Below are positions 11,049 to 21,924 of a stretch of 58,267 nt of DNA, one piece after another. Each line of letters begins with the position of its first letter. The first letter of the stretch is position 1. The notes under the pieces were generated by a model that did no database searches, was not told the origin of the DNA, and saw nothing but the letters and a program-made list of their open reading frames with translations. The position numbers and the translations under genes were made by a program. This DNA is from Microdochium bolleyi (Eukaryota > Ascomycota > Sordariomycetes > Xylariales > Microdochiaceae). Location of the stretch: NCBI GenBank assembly GCA_001566295.1, contig KQ964292.1, positions 5,652 to 63,918 on the forward strand, read 5' to 3'.

Positions 11049-12716
11049 AGCGAGCATGAGCATCTTTCCTTCCTGGCGTCGACCCGGACGCCAAGACACT
11101 ATCTCGCCGGCGCGCCGGGCCATACCTGCTGGTTGGAGGCACCAGAGGCGGGTGACTGGAAGGCCACGAGCCAGACCCAGAGGCCGGGTACGTGAACGAA
11201 TACGGAGTCTAGAAGTACCCTGACATCACGAGGTATAAGCGACCCGAACCCTCGAAATCCCCAGAGTATCACCTAGAACTCCATAAATCCGCCCATTCCT
11301 CGCGTGCTAATTGTGGCCCCGCATTCGACAGGGTCCAGAGTCGGGTCCGCGTATGCGTAAGCCCCCTGAATCCTCCGGGGCTGGAGCTCGTCATACGGTG
11401 CGTCTGCCAGCGTGTCGTTCGTCTCTGGCACTGCCTGCCCCACCTGGACGGCTCCGGGCGGTCGGTCAACTGACATACAACATGTCTTTGAACGGAGCAA
11501 AGGATATCGCGAGTTCAGATGCAGCCGGGTTATTTGTAATAACGACGTGACTCCTTTTGCTAGTGAGTGGAAATTAACTGTTATAAACATCTTCACAAGT
11601 GCATAACAGATTGGTGGACAGCGAAAAATAACGTTTGAGCATTATAGAGCTACAGTCAGTGTCCACGATCAATTACAGTAGCCCCGCTACATGGCGGCAG
11701 ATTGCATTATAAAAATGAGGCTTTTTTGAGTTCATTTTACTACAGTATGTGAATAAGCTCGGATGTCTCTCTAGAGAGTTCGGGGCCTCCTATTGCTTCT
11801 TTTAGGCCGGGTCACTTCTCAAGTCGACGACGCTTCGGGGAATCGATCCGCAGGGATAGCGATAGCTTCACAAGATAGGTCAAGCGCTTGCCAAGAATGT
11901 CGGGCATAGAGGATGTCGAGGAAGGGCGAGATTTGGCGTGTCTGGACGGGTGCGACGGCGTTTTCGCAGTGCGATTTTCTGTGCTGAATTGATAGCCTGG
12001 CGCGTTCTTGTAGGGCGGCTAAGTCTAGAGGGCCAAAACATAGCGGATTCTGGATCGCTATAGCGGGTAACGCATGGCGATAGCTTCAGAAAGGTGTGCA
12101 GATTCGCAAACGCGGATTTTTGGTTTGTTTGTGGATTTTGACGCCAATCCGCCGCATGGTGGGGGTACTGCGTTGCTCCCCCGGCATCAGTTATAGCACC
12201 CTGACGCGTCCCATTTATGGCAGTGCACCAAGATCGCGTCTGCGGAGCCGTCGCGTCGTTCGCCAGTGCACCACCACCACGGCCCACTATTTAGCACACA
12301 CCACCGAGACTAACCGCCGCAAGACTGCTCGCCTCGTCCTCCAACTCTGGTCGCCTGCCAGCTAAGCTGCATGCTACGATGTCTCGGCCTAGCGAGCCAT
12401 CAAGACAACGGCCCGACCTCTCAGGTCGCCCCTCGTGAGTAGCCCTCTTCCGCCGAGCCCGGGCGTAGTCTCGTACCCGCATGCACAATCGGCGAGCGCA
12501 CACCCCACCTACCACTCGCAACAGAGCACTGGACTTCGCTAACCATGCGCCGTATCCTCCACCTATACGTAGCCATCAATAACGACAAAGCGGCGCAGTC
12601 CGACAACGGCGATCTCGAGGCCGTTTTGCGCACCAGGGCCGACGCCTCCCAGCCCGCAACCACCTCCAGCTCGCGCCGAGCAGTGACATCGACCGCGAGC
12701 GCGTCGGCTAGCCGCA
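11049..12716. other. intergenic, no gene seen
   Basis: No frame longer than about 135 codons with an ATG and protein-like content is present. The motif GCGATAGCTTCA occurs at about 11860 and 12078. The 3' part is the upstream region of the HP1 gene. Confidence 0.45.
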
Positions 12717-13558
12717 ATGGCTCGAAGCCGTCGGTCCAAGCCGACGACGACTCGTAACAATGCCAAACACGACGATGATGACGAGGGCGGCGAAAAGCTA
12801 GCAGAGGGCGAGTCGGTATCCCGCTAGACTTCAGGCACGGACGACGATGTGTCTTAGCTGCTCAGAATGCTGACGGTCTACACCTCTAAGATATAACGTG
12901 GAGAAGATCAAGTCACACAGGATTGTCAAAGTAAGTGCAATACAAGGCGTTGTAATGAAAGTAGAAGTTGACTCGTCACCAATGGGCGGACAGGGCGAAT
13001 TGAACTTTCTAGTGAAGTGGGAAGGCTACGAAAAGCAGACAGACCAGACCTGGGAGAGCGAGAATACCATGGAGAATACCATAGCGTTCCGCGACTATCT
13101 CAAAAAGCACCGCGAGCTCAAGATCCCCAAACACCCGGAAAAAAATACCAAGGGCAAGAAGCGCCGCCGGCCAGCGATCAGCAGAGCGGTAGCGGGCAAG
13201 CGCAGGAGAGCGAATCGTCGAAGGGACGGCACGCAGCCAGCGTCGAACGAGGCGTGGAAGCCGCCAGCGGGGTTATGGGAGAAAAAAGTAAAAGAGATTG
13301 AGGCTTACCTCGACGAGACAACGGGCAAGCTTATCGCGTACCTGGTGTGGAAGAGCGGGCAGAGGACGCAGCACGAGATGGAGGATATTTACAAGCGGTG
13401 TCCGCAGAAGGTGAGCCGGGCACTTGCGCCAGTCGCTCCCGGCATGGATTCCACTAACGCAGATCGCACAGATGCTGGCATACTACGAGCAGCTTGTGAC
13501 GATTGCGCGGTCAGCAGGGCCGGCGTTGTCGGAGCCACTACTTCTTTCCCGTCGATGA
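12717..13558 (+). CDS. HP1-family heterochromatin protein (chromodomain + chromoshadow)
   Basis: HP1 proteins bind methylated histone H3 lysine 9 through the chromodomain and dimerise through the chromoshadow domain to hold heterochromatin together. I read four exons: 12717-12811, 12891-12930, 12994-13410 and 13472-13558, giving 212 aa. The start ATG sits in GCCGCAATGGC. The N-terminus is basic then acidic (HDDDDEGGEK). The chromodomain is at about residues 33-84: EYNVEKIKSHRI, FLVKWEGY and QTWESEN keep the aromatic cage (Tyr33, Trp54, Tyr57). A basic Lys/Arg-rich hinge follows. The chromoshadow domain runs from EKKVKEIEAYLDE through YLVWKSGQ to MLAYYEQLV, the last part restored by intron 3. 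Introns 2 (GTAAGT..CAG, 63 nt) and 3 (GTGAGC..ACAG, 61 nt) are canonical. Intron 1 uses a weak GTCGGT donor, but only that phase gives the conserved EYNVEKI. The product is rather short for the family. Confidence 0.85.
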
Positions 13559-14596
13559 TGCACATGAGGCGGGTCAGGCACAGCACAGATTTCGTGGTGG
13601 GCGCTGTCCTGCTAGCCTGCTTAAATTATTTGTGACGTTTCGTGCAAGTAACGTTCCTACGCTCGACAGAGCTTAGAATGGGTGATTTCAACAGTGTAAT
13701 TGATAGTAGTCTTAAAAGGGAAGATTCTAAAAGAGTGACTGCGAGCACTGAAACTCGGTTTGTATGCTCCAGGTGAGCTCTCAATGCTGACTCGGTGCTA
13801 TGCGAGCACTGGTACGTACCTTACCTGCTCAATGTCACAGATAACTAAGGGTGTGCCTCCTATCTGAGCGGCGAGCTTGACGGCCCGCGCTAGTGCTTAC
13901 GCGGCTCGAATATCTGCCCCCGATTGGGCTCGGAAGCGATCAGCCGTGGCCGGCGGCATGGATGTGGCAGGAAGCGAAATGGCGCTAGGAAATTGTTGTC
14001 GTTATCCGTGCCTCGCCGTGAACCGTGGCTCATTGGCTTCCAATACTGGCGGGGGTGGGCCGCGGTTGATGCCGCTGTGGGGCCGGGGACTTCGGATAAT
14101 GACTTCGAAGGAGCATATTGGCGAAATGTCTTGGCATTGGTAGTGGCTACTCCTGCGTCGAGGCTGTGCAAGCTACCCAGATATGTCGGCACCAATCACG
14201 GTAGCAATATACGTAAGACGAGAAGCGATTCAAGTCTAAGTACTGGAAACCAGTCGTGTATACAAGCTCGCGTAACCCACAGTCAATTCGGTGGGCCTCG
14301 CACCCTCCACCCACTTCCCACCGAAATGTCTCTAAACTAATTAGGTAGAACTGATTACCCGTACTCTGCTTAGTCATCAGGCTCTGCGGGGTGTCACTCC
14401 GTAAATAAGACCGTACTGTGAAGTGGAGTTCAATCACGCGTCTACGTCGCCCTTTTCGCGCCCCAACGCCACTCGAGCACGGAGCTTCCACAACTAAGTA
14501 TGGAACGTCTATAATCGCATTCCATTCGAAATCGACTCGCAGCAAAGCTATACGAACGATTCTCGAACCCTCCCTCCCCCCATACAGCAGATCACT
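13559..14596. other. intergenic between HP1 and the ankyrin gene
   Basis: It contains repeat copy R1-2 at its start. The rest holds only short frames and the upstream region of the F-box/ankyrin gene. Confidence 0.5.
13661..13839 (-). repeat. dispersed repeat family R1, copy 2 (inverted)
   Basis: Read on the minus strand it begins TGTGACATTGAGCAGGTAA (13839-13821), continues with an ACCGAGT..GAGCATACAAACCGAGTTT block and TGCTCGCAGTCACTC, and ends TGTTGAAATCACCCATT before the HP1 3' end. This is the same order as copies 1 and 3. Confidence 0.6.
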
Positions 14597-16270
14597 ATGG
14601 CGAACATCACCAGACAGCCAAGACAGCCAAGACAGCTAGGAGAGATCCTCCCGCTCGAGCTCATCCTCAAGATCACCGACTGCCTCTTGATCAATAACAA
14701 GCTTTCCCTCGCACGAACGAGCAAGGATTTCTACAACATACTTATCCGCCATATCCACAAGGAGTATATTCATACTGCACCTCGCAGTTACGCGCTAGCT
14801 TGGCGAGCGATCAATCATGGCGAGAGGTTGCGTGCACTCAAAATAGTCGAGGCCATGCTCGTCGCGGGCCTCGACGCGAACATTTTGATACCACCGCGGT
14901 ATGGAAAGGACACAAGAACAGTCGGCGACCTCCAGGAGCCTTCCACGCTACTACAACTTGCGGCCGAGAAAGGGCATACAGATATGGTGGAGCTTTTGAA
15001 GAGGTACGGCGCGAATCCCCTCTCTGGGGTTAAACATGGTGAAAGCATAGAGACGGAGTTTCGTCAGGCTGTCAAGAGCGGCGAGGTCAAGAAAGTGCGG
15101 AACATGCTGGCATTGTTTGAGGCGGAAGGCTCCCCGAACACGTTGCAACAACTCGCCACACGCGACGAGCTTGGTCAAACCCCACTGCATTTGGCTGCCC
15201 TTCACGGTCATGACGAGATCATCCGTATGATCTTGAACCATGGTGCACCGGTTGACCCGCTCAACCAGGAGGGTTACACCCCTCTCCATAAACTCATATG
15301 GCAAGCGCATGACGGCGGGCTTGACGAAGTGCGCGAAGCCATCTTCGAAGGTCGGCGGGATGAGACAATCACTTTACTCCTAGAGGCGGGAGCTGATGTG
15401 CTCAGAGTCAATGAGGACAACGAAAACTGCCTCGAAACTCTAGTCGATATCTGGACACCTTCAATGCTTAGCGGAGAGACGAAAGACAACGTCCTCCACA
15501 GACTCGCGCGCCAACTGTTCGCAAGTTCCTCCGATAAAGACCGCTTAGGCAGAATCCTTGAACTCGCCGCCGCCGGCCGCGACAAACCTCTGGTCAAAGT
15601 CCTGCTTGACCTCGGCGTGTCCGCGAATGCGCCGCACTCGTGGACAGTTGAAAAAAGCGTCTTCGACAGGTTTACCTATCGAGACTTCTTCTACAGCAGC
15701 CCCGACGCTGGTGATCAGATCATACACGACATGGTGATCGCCGGGGCAAACATCAAATCCGCTGATGAATCGGGAAGGACAGCGCTCATGAGAGTTATCG
15801 AAGCGAACCGTACAAAGCTCGTCGAACTCTTGCTGTCCAAAGGAGCCGACGTCAGCGCGATCGACACGGATCAGCGTGGGGCGCTCGTGTATGCGGCGGG
15901 AGGAACGCCGAAAAATTTCCTCATCCTCAGGCTTCTGTTCGAGCACAAGCGACAATCAGACGGCTCTTTATGTCCTGCGATAGCGGACCAGATCTACAAG
16001 GCGGATAACACGGGCAAGACACCTTTCTTAGCCGCCTGTTATGCTGACGAGAAGATGATGCTCATCCTGGAGCGGGGCATGAATACCGGCAACTCCACGC
16101 CAGCTTCGAGGACGGCGCACGGATATCGGCTCCTCAGGGCGGCTATTCTCTCATCGTCTAAACAATGTGTCAAGTTTCTACTCGATCGCGGTAAGGACTT
16201 TATCGATCTGGACAAAGTTTACCAGGATCCGGCCCTGGCCGCCTCTTTTGCTATAATGAGCCGGAAATAA
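14597..16270 (+). CDS. F-box/ankyrin-repeat protein, C-terminus frameshifted
   Basis: A single frame of 557 aa starts at ATG 14597. Residues 14-48 (LGEILPLELILKITDCLL..) form an F-box, and ankyrin repeats fill the rest. Clear examples are TPLHLAALHGHDEIIRMILNHGA and TALMRVIEANRTKLVELLLSKGA. The family provides substrate-recognition subunits of SCF ubiquitin ligases in fungi. At the 3' end the annotated frame stops at TAA 16270. A neighbouring frame entered at 16252 reads YNEPEITRLLLKAGV and continues to TAA 16327-16329, as an ankyrin repeat should. The simplest reading is the loss of one base near 16250, removing about 20 terminal residues. The first 550 residues are intact. Confidence 0.85.
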   Translation: MANITRQPRQPRQLGEILPLELILKITDCLLINNKLSLARTSKDFYNILIRHIHKEYIHTAPRSYALAWRAINHGERLRALKIVEAMLVAGLDANILIPPRYGKDTRTVGDLQEPSTLLQLAAEKGHTDMVELLKRYGANPLSGVKHGESIETEFRQAVKSGEVKKVRNMLALFEAEGSPNTLQQLATRDELGQTPLHLAALHGHDEIIRMILNHGAPVDPLNQEGYTPLHKLIWQAHDGGLDEVREAIFEGRRDETITLLLEAGADVLRVNEDNENCLETLVDIWTPSMLSGETKDNVLHRLARQLFASSSDKDRLGRILELAAAGRDKPLVKVLLDLGVSANAPHSWTVEKSVFDRFTYRDFFYSSPDAGDQIIHDMVIAGANIKSADESGRTALMRVIEANRTKLVELLLSKGADVSAIDTDQRGALVYAAGGTPKNFLILRLLFEHKRQSDGSLCPAIADQIYKADNTGKTPFLAACYADEKMMLILERGMNTGNSTPASRTAHGYRLLRAAILSSSKQCVKFLLDRGKDFIDLDKVYQDPALAASFAIMSRK

Positions 16271-16329
16271 CAAGATTGCTACTCAAGGCGGGCGTGGGCG
16301 TCGAGAACGCACTACCACACGATGAATAA

Positions 16330-17806
16330 CTGATTTGTCAGTGGAATAAAGACAGAATAAAGACAGATTGAAGTAAAAACCTTCCTATAGAACGTTAGAC
16401 TCGGCTGTGAAGGATACCTGGCACTCTCAATTCGAATAGTCGTAAGAGCTTATGCTATTAGCATTATATTTACTACCTACCAGGCTACTACCGAGCCGGA
16501 ACATAATTACACTATCTCCGGATAAGTAGAGATCTGGTCGAGCCACAATATAACGAGATTATCATCATTAGTGCCTTACTTGTCCCTAACCATCTTTCGC
16601 GTAACTATCAAAACTCCCAATTTATTATCATTGAAACCGCACCTGACTTCATCGTCCTCTTCTTTGCCTCTGTTAAGATCGCTCTGCCTTTGACTTTCCG
16701 AACTATATTGGCCTCCAATATGACTAGCTTATTTGTTCCTACTACCTGCCAAGCCGAGCCTTCGCATGGCGAGATCACTCAGTTGGGTATGTCCACCGCA
16801 GTGATGCAGCTGCCGAAATTGCCCTTGCGCCGGATGTCGCGTGACCGCCTTCTCGTGAACATCCCACAGAGCTGCTCACCGTATACTGAGCAGATATAGA
16901 CTTCGCGTGGATAGGTGAACTGCTTGCCAGGTGCGAAGGCGTCCGAAGAATGGTGTAGATAGATACAGGTACCTTAGCATCTCCTTTACGTATGGCGGTG
17001 GTGCCCCTATCAGATCAGACAGCGAGCCAGCCGTATGCCCACTCTGAGGACGTGCGTGTAACAGGTACCCTTTACCGAAGATGCCGATAAGTACGATTTG
17101 GCTGACTTTGTTGTTTGAGAGTTATGTTACTGCCTATGGCCGGAGATCGCCGCGACATAGCGCTTGGTCTATGGCAGTCCCACGTCCAAAGGATCGCAGA
17201 TAACTGCTTACAATAGCGTGGCTGGCCTCGGAATTGAGCGCGGAATCAACGCTGTGGACTCTTTGCTTCAAGGTTCAAGGAGGCTCCGTTTGACTTGGCC
17301 GGGTCAAAGACTAATCGAACCAGCGCATCTGACGTAACATCACCCCGAGGTGAGTAATTGGCTTACGGACAAGACTCTGTATAAGACTCAACGTAATGCA
17401 GAACTCGGCAACCAAGCAGACAACATTCATGCTGCCGCACGCCCGCCTCACGAGACTAGTGTCATCGAACCATCCTCCCGAGCTTCGTCGCCCACGTAGC
17501 GATGTAGGTAGCCTGATAATCTACACCGCAATGGCAAAGACTACCGTCTTAGTGTCCTTTGGTTGCAATCGGAATGAAGACCTTCAAACCCCAAGCACTA
17601 GTGGTAGCGTTGACAGAGGAGTGATTTACCGCCGGCGACCTAATATTGCTGCTGTTGGCAGAAGTTCTTTTCCGAAGGGTCCAGTAGAGATATCTATCTG
17701 AGCTGAATAAATTTGGTTTCCTCGCGTGTAAACAAAGAAACAGGAAGCGGCCATAGCGCCTCAATTCAGGACGGAAACGTCGCATGTGTCCGTCACGGCC
17801 TAGCAC
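16330..17806. other. convergent intergenic region, AT-richer
   Basis: It lies between the 3' ends of the ankyrin and Nudix genes. A plus-strand frame is open from 16507 to TAG 16899 (130 codons) but has no ATG near its start and no recognisable domain. Otherwise I see nothing. Confidence 0.45.
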
Positions 17807-18592
17807 TTAAGCCAGGCGCACAGATAAGCAAGCCGGGTTCCCGCGCGTGACGTACTTCAGGACCATGTTCTTCATAGTAGGGAAGAAGCGCATCAGCTGC
17901 TCGTCGCGCCCCTCTATGTCCTCCCTGATTTTGGTCCACAGTTCCGCCCACTCTATCCACTTGAAGGCGACATGTTTGTTCGGTTCATTGATCTGGTTTG
18001 GTGGGGTAAATTCAGCGTTTACACTCCACGTTTCTCTTTGAAAGATTCGATCTATGGATAGCCTGGAAGGGAAGGGAGAGACAGAGTTAAGAGAACTTAG
18101 CGGTATTGTAAGGGCGGAGGACAACTGCGAAAGAAATCAACTGACCTTGATAACCTGCTCGGGATTGGTTTGCTGAACGACAAAGAAACTGCAGCGCCAC
18201 AGCTTGTTGTCCACATGGTCGTCGGTCGTGCCCCATACCTCCTCGTCGCCGATGGACCGGATGGCCACATCCACGGCGAGCTCCTCCTTCATCTCGCGCA
18301 CAATGCACTGCTCTGGCGTCTCGTCGGATTCCAGGCCGCCACCCGGAAAGGACCAGGTGTCTGCATGTACAGGTTAGGGCAAATCCTTAAACTCTTCTTG
18401 TGTGGTGGTGGCCAGTTGGCGGTGTGGGGAGCGCTTACCGGGGGTGCCTTTCTCGCGAGTTTCCCCGCTCTTCAGCAGGCGGTGGATGATCAAAACTTTG
18501 GTGCCTTCGAGAAGAATGCCCATAGTGCCGTTGCTGGCCTTAACCCCGTAGTTGGTGTCCAAGGCGGTGTTGGCGTAAGCGTGGGCGGGCAT
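17807..18592 (-). CDS. Nudix hydrolase
   Basis: Nudix enzymes cleave nucleoside diphosphates linked to another moiety, using a metal bound by the Nudix box. Exon 1 runs from ATG 18592 to 18439. Intron 1 (18438-18361, GTAAGC..GCAG) is phase 1, and exon 2 starts at 18360 with DTWSFPGGGLESDE. The Nudix box is GGLESDETPEQCIVREMKEE, followed by LAV. It fits Gx5Ex7REUxEExGU except for Ala in place of the last Gly. Exon 3 ends at 17807 and holds FTPPNQINEPNKHVAFKW. The exon 2/3 junction is not clean. The obvious donor (AAG|GTCAGT, 18145) and the polypyrimidine acceptor (TTCCAG, 18063) do not keep frame. A donor at 18141 with an acceptor at 18052 does. Substrate cannot be told from sequence. Confidence 0.75.
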
Positions 18593-19742
18593 GATGGGCA
18601 GCTGTGGGTTTGGTTGAATTTGGATATGCTAAGATTAAAGTGGTAAGTAGATGAGCGGAGAAAGGACACAATAGCAGCGGACAGGATTTAACTTTACAGC
18701 CATCACATAGGCGCGTCTGGAATTACGAAGACTAAAGCTATATAGTAACCAGCCGGAAGGGCTATGTAGTAGAACTCCAAACATTGCGAAAACCAAAGGA
18801 CAGTCAAGCCGCGGCTGTCCAGGGGCTGAGCGGGCAAGTAGTACCAGTTAGCTAGCCCGAGGGGGGATTCTCTAGTGGGCTATGAATATTAGGGCTTTTC
18901 CTTCCTACGAGAATCTAAGCAAACAACACACAGCCCAACGACGAGTTTGCCCATCGGTCCGAGCTCTGATAGGCTGCGTTCGTTTCTGCCTTATAGGACT
19001 GAGAAAAAGACACTTAAGATTCCAGCCGTAAAACACATTGTGACTTCGGAAGCAGCGTGGTTTCAGGGCAGAGTTTTATGTGTTCACCCTCGCCTAAGTA
19101 CCTCAATGGAACCATCCGACGCTCTCCACTCAAGAGCATGACCCCGCGCAGCACAATAACGAGCGCCGTCATTGTTCGTCATAGGGGGTGAGTGACATTG
19201 AGCAGATAATATACAAACTAGTGGCACCGCCGAATTAGCATTAATTGCACCTTCGGAGCATAAAACCCGAGTTTCCATGCTCGCAGTCGCTCCTTGAAAA
19301 CATTTCCTGTAGATGGACGACCACCAAGTGACTACTGTTGAAATCACCCATTTCGAGCTCGATCGAGTGCAGAAGCGCTACTTGCACAAACATTAGTCAA
19401 GAGGACATCATCCGCAGAAGGATGGAGAGTGCTGAGACTCCAGTACCATGAAAAGAGCCAAGACGGGATGAGCGGGTGGAGAGCCTGCTTTCGAAGTGCG
19501 CGGCATCTGATCATATCGTTTACTACAATGATCAATAATTAATATATATATATAAACGGTTGCGTCCTCTTGAGCGTGTTCTAGCTACTCGATCATGGCT
19601 GAGTCTTGGGTAATTAGACAGGCCAACTCATGTTAATAATATCTTGCAACTTTCTAGAATCGCTACTCGCGGCTCATTGAAAACCAGTAGGATAAGGTTA
19701 TAAAACTTACTAGTAGGCTGTGAGATCGCGGAGGTCCTGAAG
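18593..19742. other. intergenic with one repeat copy
   Basis: This is the upstream region of the Nudix gene, then repeat R1-3 (19192-19367) and a short TA run near 19541. No gene is seen. Confidence 0.5.
19192..19367 (+). repeat. dispersed repeat family R1, copy 3
   Basis: It starts GTGACATTGAGCAGATAAT, continues CACCTTCGGAGCATAAAACC, then TGCTCGCAGTCGCTCCTTG, and ends ACTGTTGAAATCACCCATTT. It matches copy 1 in order and orientation and copy 2 in inverse. Confidence 0.6.
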
Positions 19743-21004
19743 TCATCGTACGAGCCCGACTCGCGCTTCTCCTGTTCGCCGAAGTCTCTTCGGTTCAATT
19801 TGACACTCAGGGCCCTTGCGCTTAAGTCTGATGGGAACTTCAAGCTGCAGACTGGGTGGGCTTCGAGTGGTGGCAGGTGTGGAATAGTCTTCGAAAGCGT
19901 CCATGCCGTTTTCGTTGAAGTCGACCAAGTCCCGACCTAGCACACGTCCGAGGCGCTCTTTCAAGCCTTTGAGGGGCCACATGGGTACCCTGGTGTGGTA
20001 AATGTTGAGTTTCGCACGGCCCGTGGGTGCCTTGTTGGGCTCGTGAAACATCTCTAGATATGTAGCAGGAACGACCGCGGAGTAGACGATGAAGTACGCG
20101 TGCTTTTGTTCGAAAACCGTGATAAGATGAACGGGGACGTCCCTACTCCTAAAACGAGAACTCCCAGCTTCATCATTGGTATAGACTTCTCTCTGAGCGA
20201 GCGCGATGATGGCAGCAACTAAGTACTGATACTCGGATATGTTGCTGAACATGAAGGTTTCTGAGCGCGACGCTTCCAATTGGTGAACCGGGGCATCGTA
20301 CGAGACGTTCAGACCATCTTTCAATCTGTTAGGGTACGCGCGCCGAGTGCCGTCGAGATGGCTACGACATAAGTAAGCTAGCACAGGACGACCTCGCGAC
20401 TACAACAGTAAGCTCAGGGTCAGTGCGCACGCAGTACTAAGCATCGAAGCAATGCATAACTCACAGGACTGCTAGAAGCAGTAGACTTGTCGAGAGATAC
20501 AATCTTCGACTCCAGGGGTATCCAGATCGCTTGTATCGAAATGACTTTTATATAATGTTGAGTTCCATAGCGGATGTCGAGTTGGGCAGATGTCTCTGGG
20601 CGGGATAGACGTGATGAGAAAAAGGCCGAGAGGATATACCCGAGAGCTTCCGCCTTGCTAGGAGACGGGAACTGTGATCCTTCTACACCCAGGAGTGTAT
20701 GAAGACAGGTTCGGATCTTGATAGCAGCGGGCGGGGTTGGCTGCAGTTTCCGTGGCGGATGAGCGTGACATGGAGTAGGATAGCTCTGTTTGCGTTGTCG
20801 ACAAAATACGGCGCCTAGCAATTGCGCGTGTAATGGATGCTTTGTTGTCGTAGAGTTGACTGGTATCTCGTCGGGAACAGTGCAGTCGTGTCGCATCCTT
20901 GCGCCCCTTCTTTGTGGTGAATCTGTAGTGCCGTTGAAAATCTCGTCGCCGCTGGCGCCACGAAGAACCGGGAGATCACCACTTGGTGCTTTCATGGCGT
21001 TCAT
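19743..21004 (-). CDS. hypothetical protein, two exons (398 aa)
   Basis: Exon 1 (21004-20465, ATG start) and exon 2 (20399-19743) join in phase 0 across a 65-nt intron with GTGAGT donor, CACTGACC branch-point region and TTGTAG acceptor. The product has no signal peptide or membrane helix. The second exon holds a compact alpha/beta-looking stretch (EYQYLVAAIIALAQREVY, then VPVHLITVFEQKHAYFIVYSAVVPATYLEMF). The C-terminus ends in a basic patch (RLKRKGPECQIEPKRLRR) that could be a nuclear signal. I do not recognise the family. Confidence 0.6.
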
Positions 21005-21924
21005 GCTGTGGCCGGCGCCTACGCGTGCTGATTTTTGTCAATTTAAGGGACACGGTCAGAAATATGGGGCAGTTCCAGGACACTTTCGCCTTTGGGTAAC
21101 TCTGTGGCGTATAGAGAGTATACCAGCGAAGCTGCAGTCTAAGAAAGTCAGTAATGATTCTTGCCGAGCTACCGCTGATTATGCCTTTTGAGAGGAGAAG
21201 TTCAACTCGGCACACATTATACGCCAATACCTATTTTATAGGCTGTAGGCCCCCTGCCCACCGTGCCCCGGCGTGCTGTGCCGTGAGCCCAGGCAGAGGC
21301 GCGCTCACACAAGGAGTAACAGGATGAGTCAGCACACGATGGGCTGCTTAGAGGCTCTTAGAGCTGAGCAGCGTAATGATGGAACTGAGAGCACCAAGTT
21401 AAGGGCAGCCAGGACAGCACACGGTGATCCTAGGTAGATAGTAATATCCGACTAGTAGTAATATTGCTTGACCTTGACCTACTCTATAGAACAGCGGCTC
21501 CGAGACCCGACCGGGCGGCTGGCCCCGGAGGTCGGATCGTGACAGCAGTCTACAATCATGACCCACACCGTACAAATGGTATAAGGCTCCGCCACATCCT
21601 GGTGTCCGCGGTGCTAGGCCTGACACAAGACCCCGGAGGGCTCCAGATCAGCGACCATCTGGCAAGGCAGAATGCGAGCGTCCGAGCTCAGGGCCCGTGC
21701 ACGTGCGAAGAGCCCTGCGGAAAGCCCGAAATAATGCCTTGCGGCGCTGCTCTGTAGGGGCGGGCTATGCTGAATGACGTGGCTTATCACCCACGTAAAA
21801 TACAGGCGGAGTCTCAATGTCGACGCACACCTGCGTTATTTAGTACTTGGGCTGCCGATGAGCAAGACAAGCCACATCCGTCAAAAACACCAACAATATC
21901 TAATCATACGACTTTCTCTGCACA
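21005..21924. other. divergent intergenic region
   Basis: It lies between the divergent genes at 21004 (minus) and 21925 (plus). No further gene is seen. Confidence 0.5.

Noticed and set aside
12898..13635. Single 245-codon frame as the HP1 gene
   Set aside because: It starts with GTG and reads through two introns, disrupting both the chromodomain and chromoshadow end. The spliced model restores both.
13665..14545. Minus-strand 132-codon frame upstream of the ankyrin gene
   Set aside because: It has no ATG in good context and unconvincing composition, and it overlaps the promoter of a firm gene.
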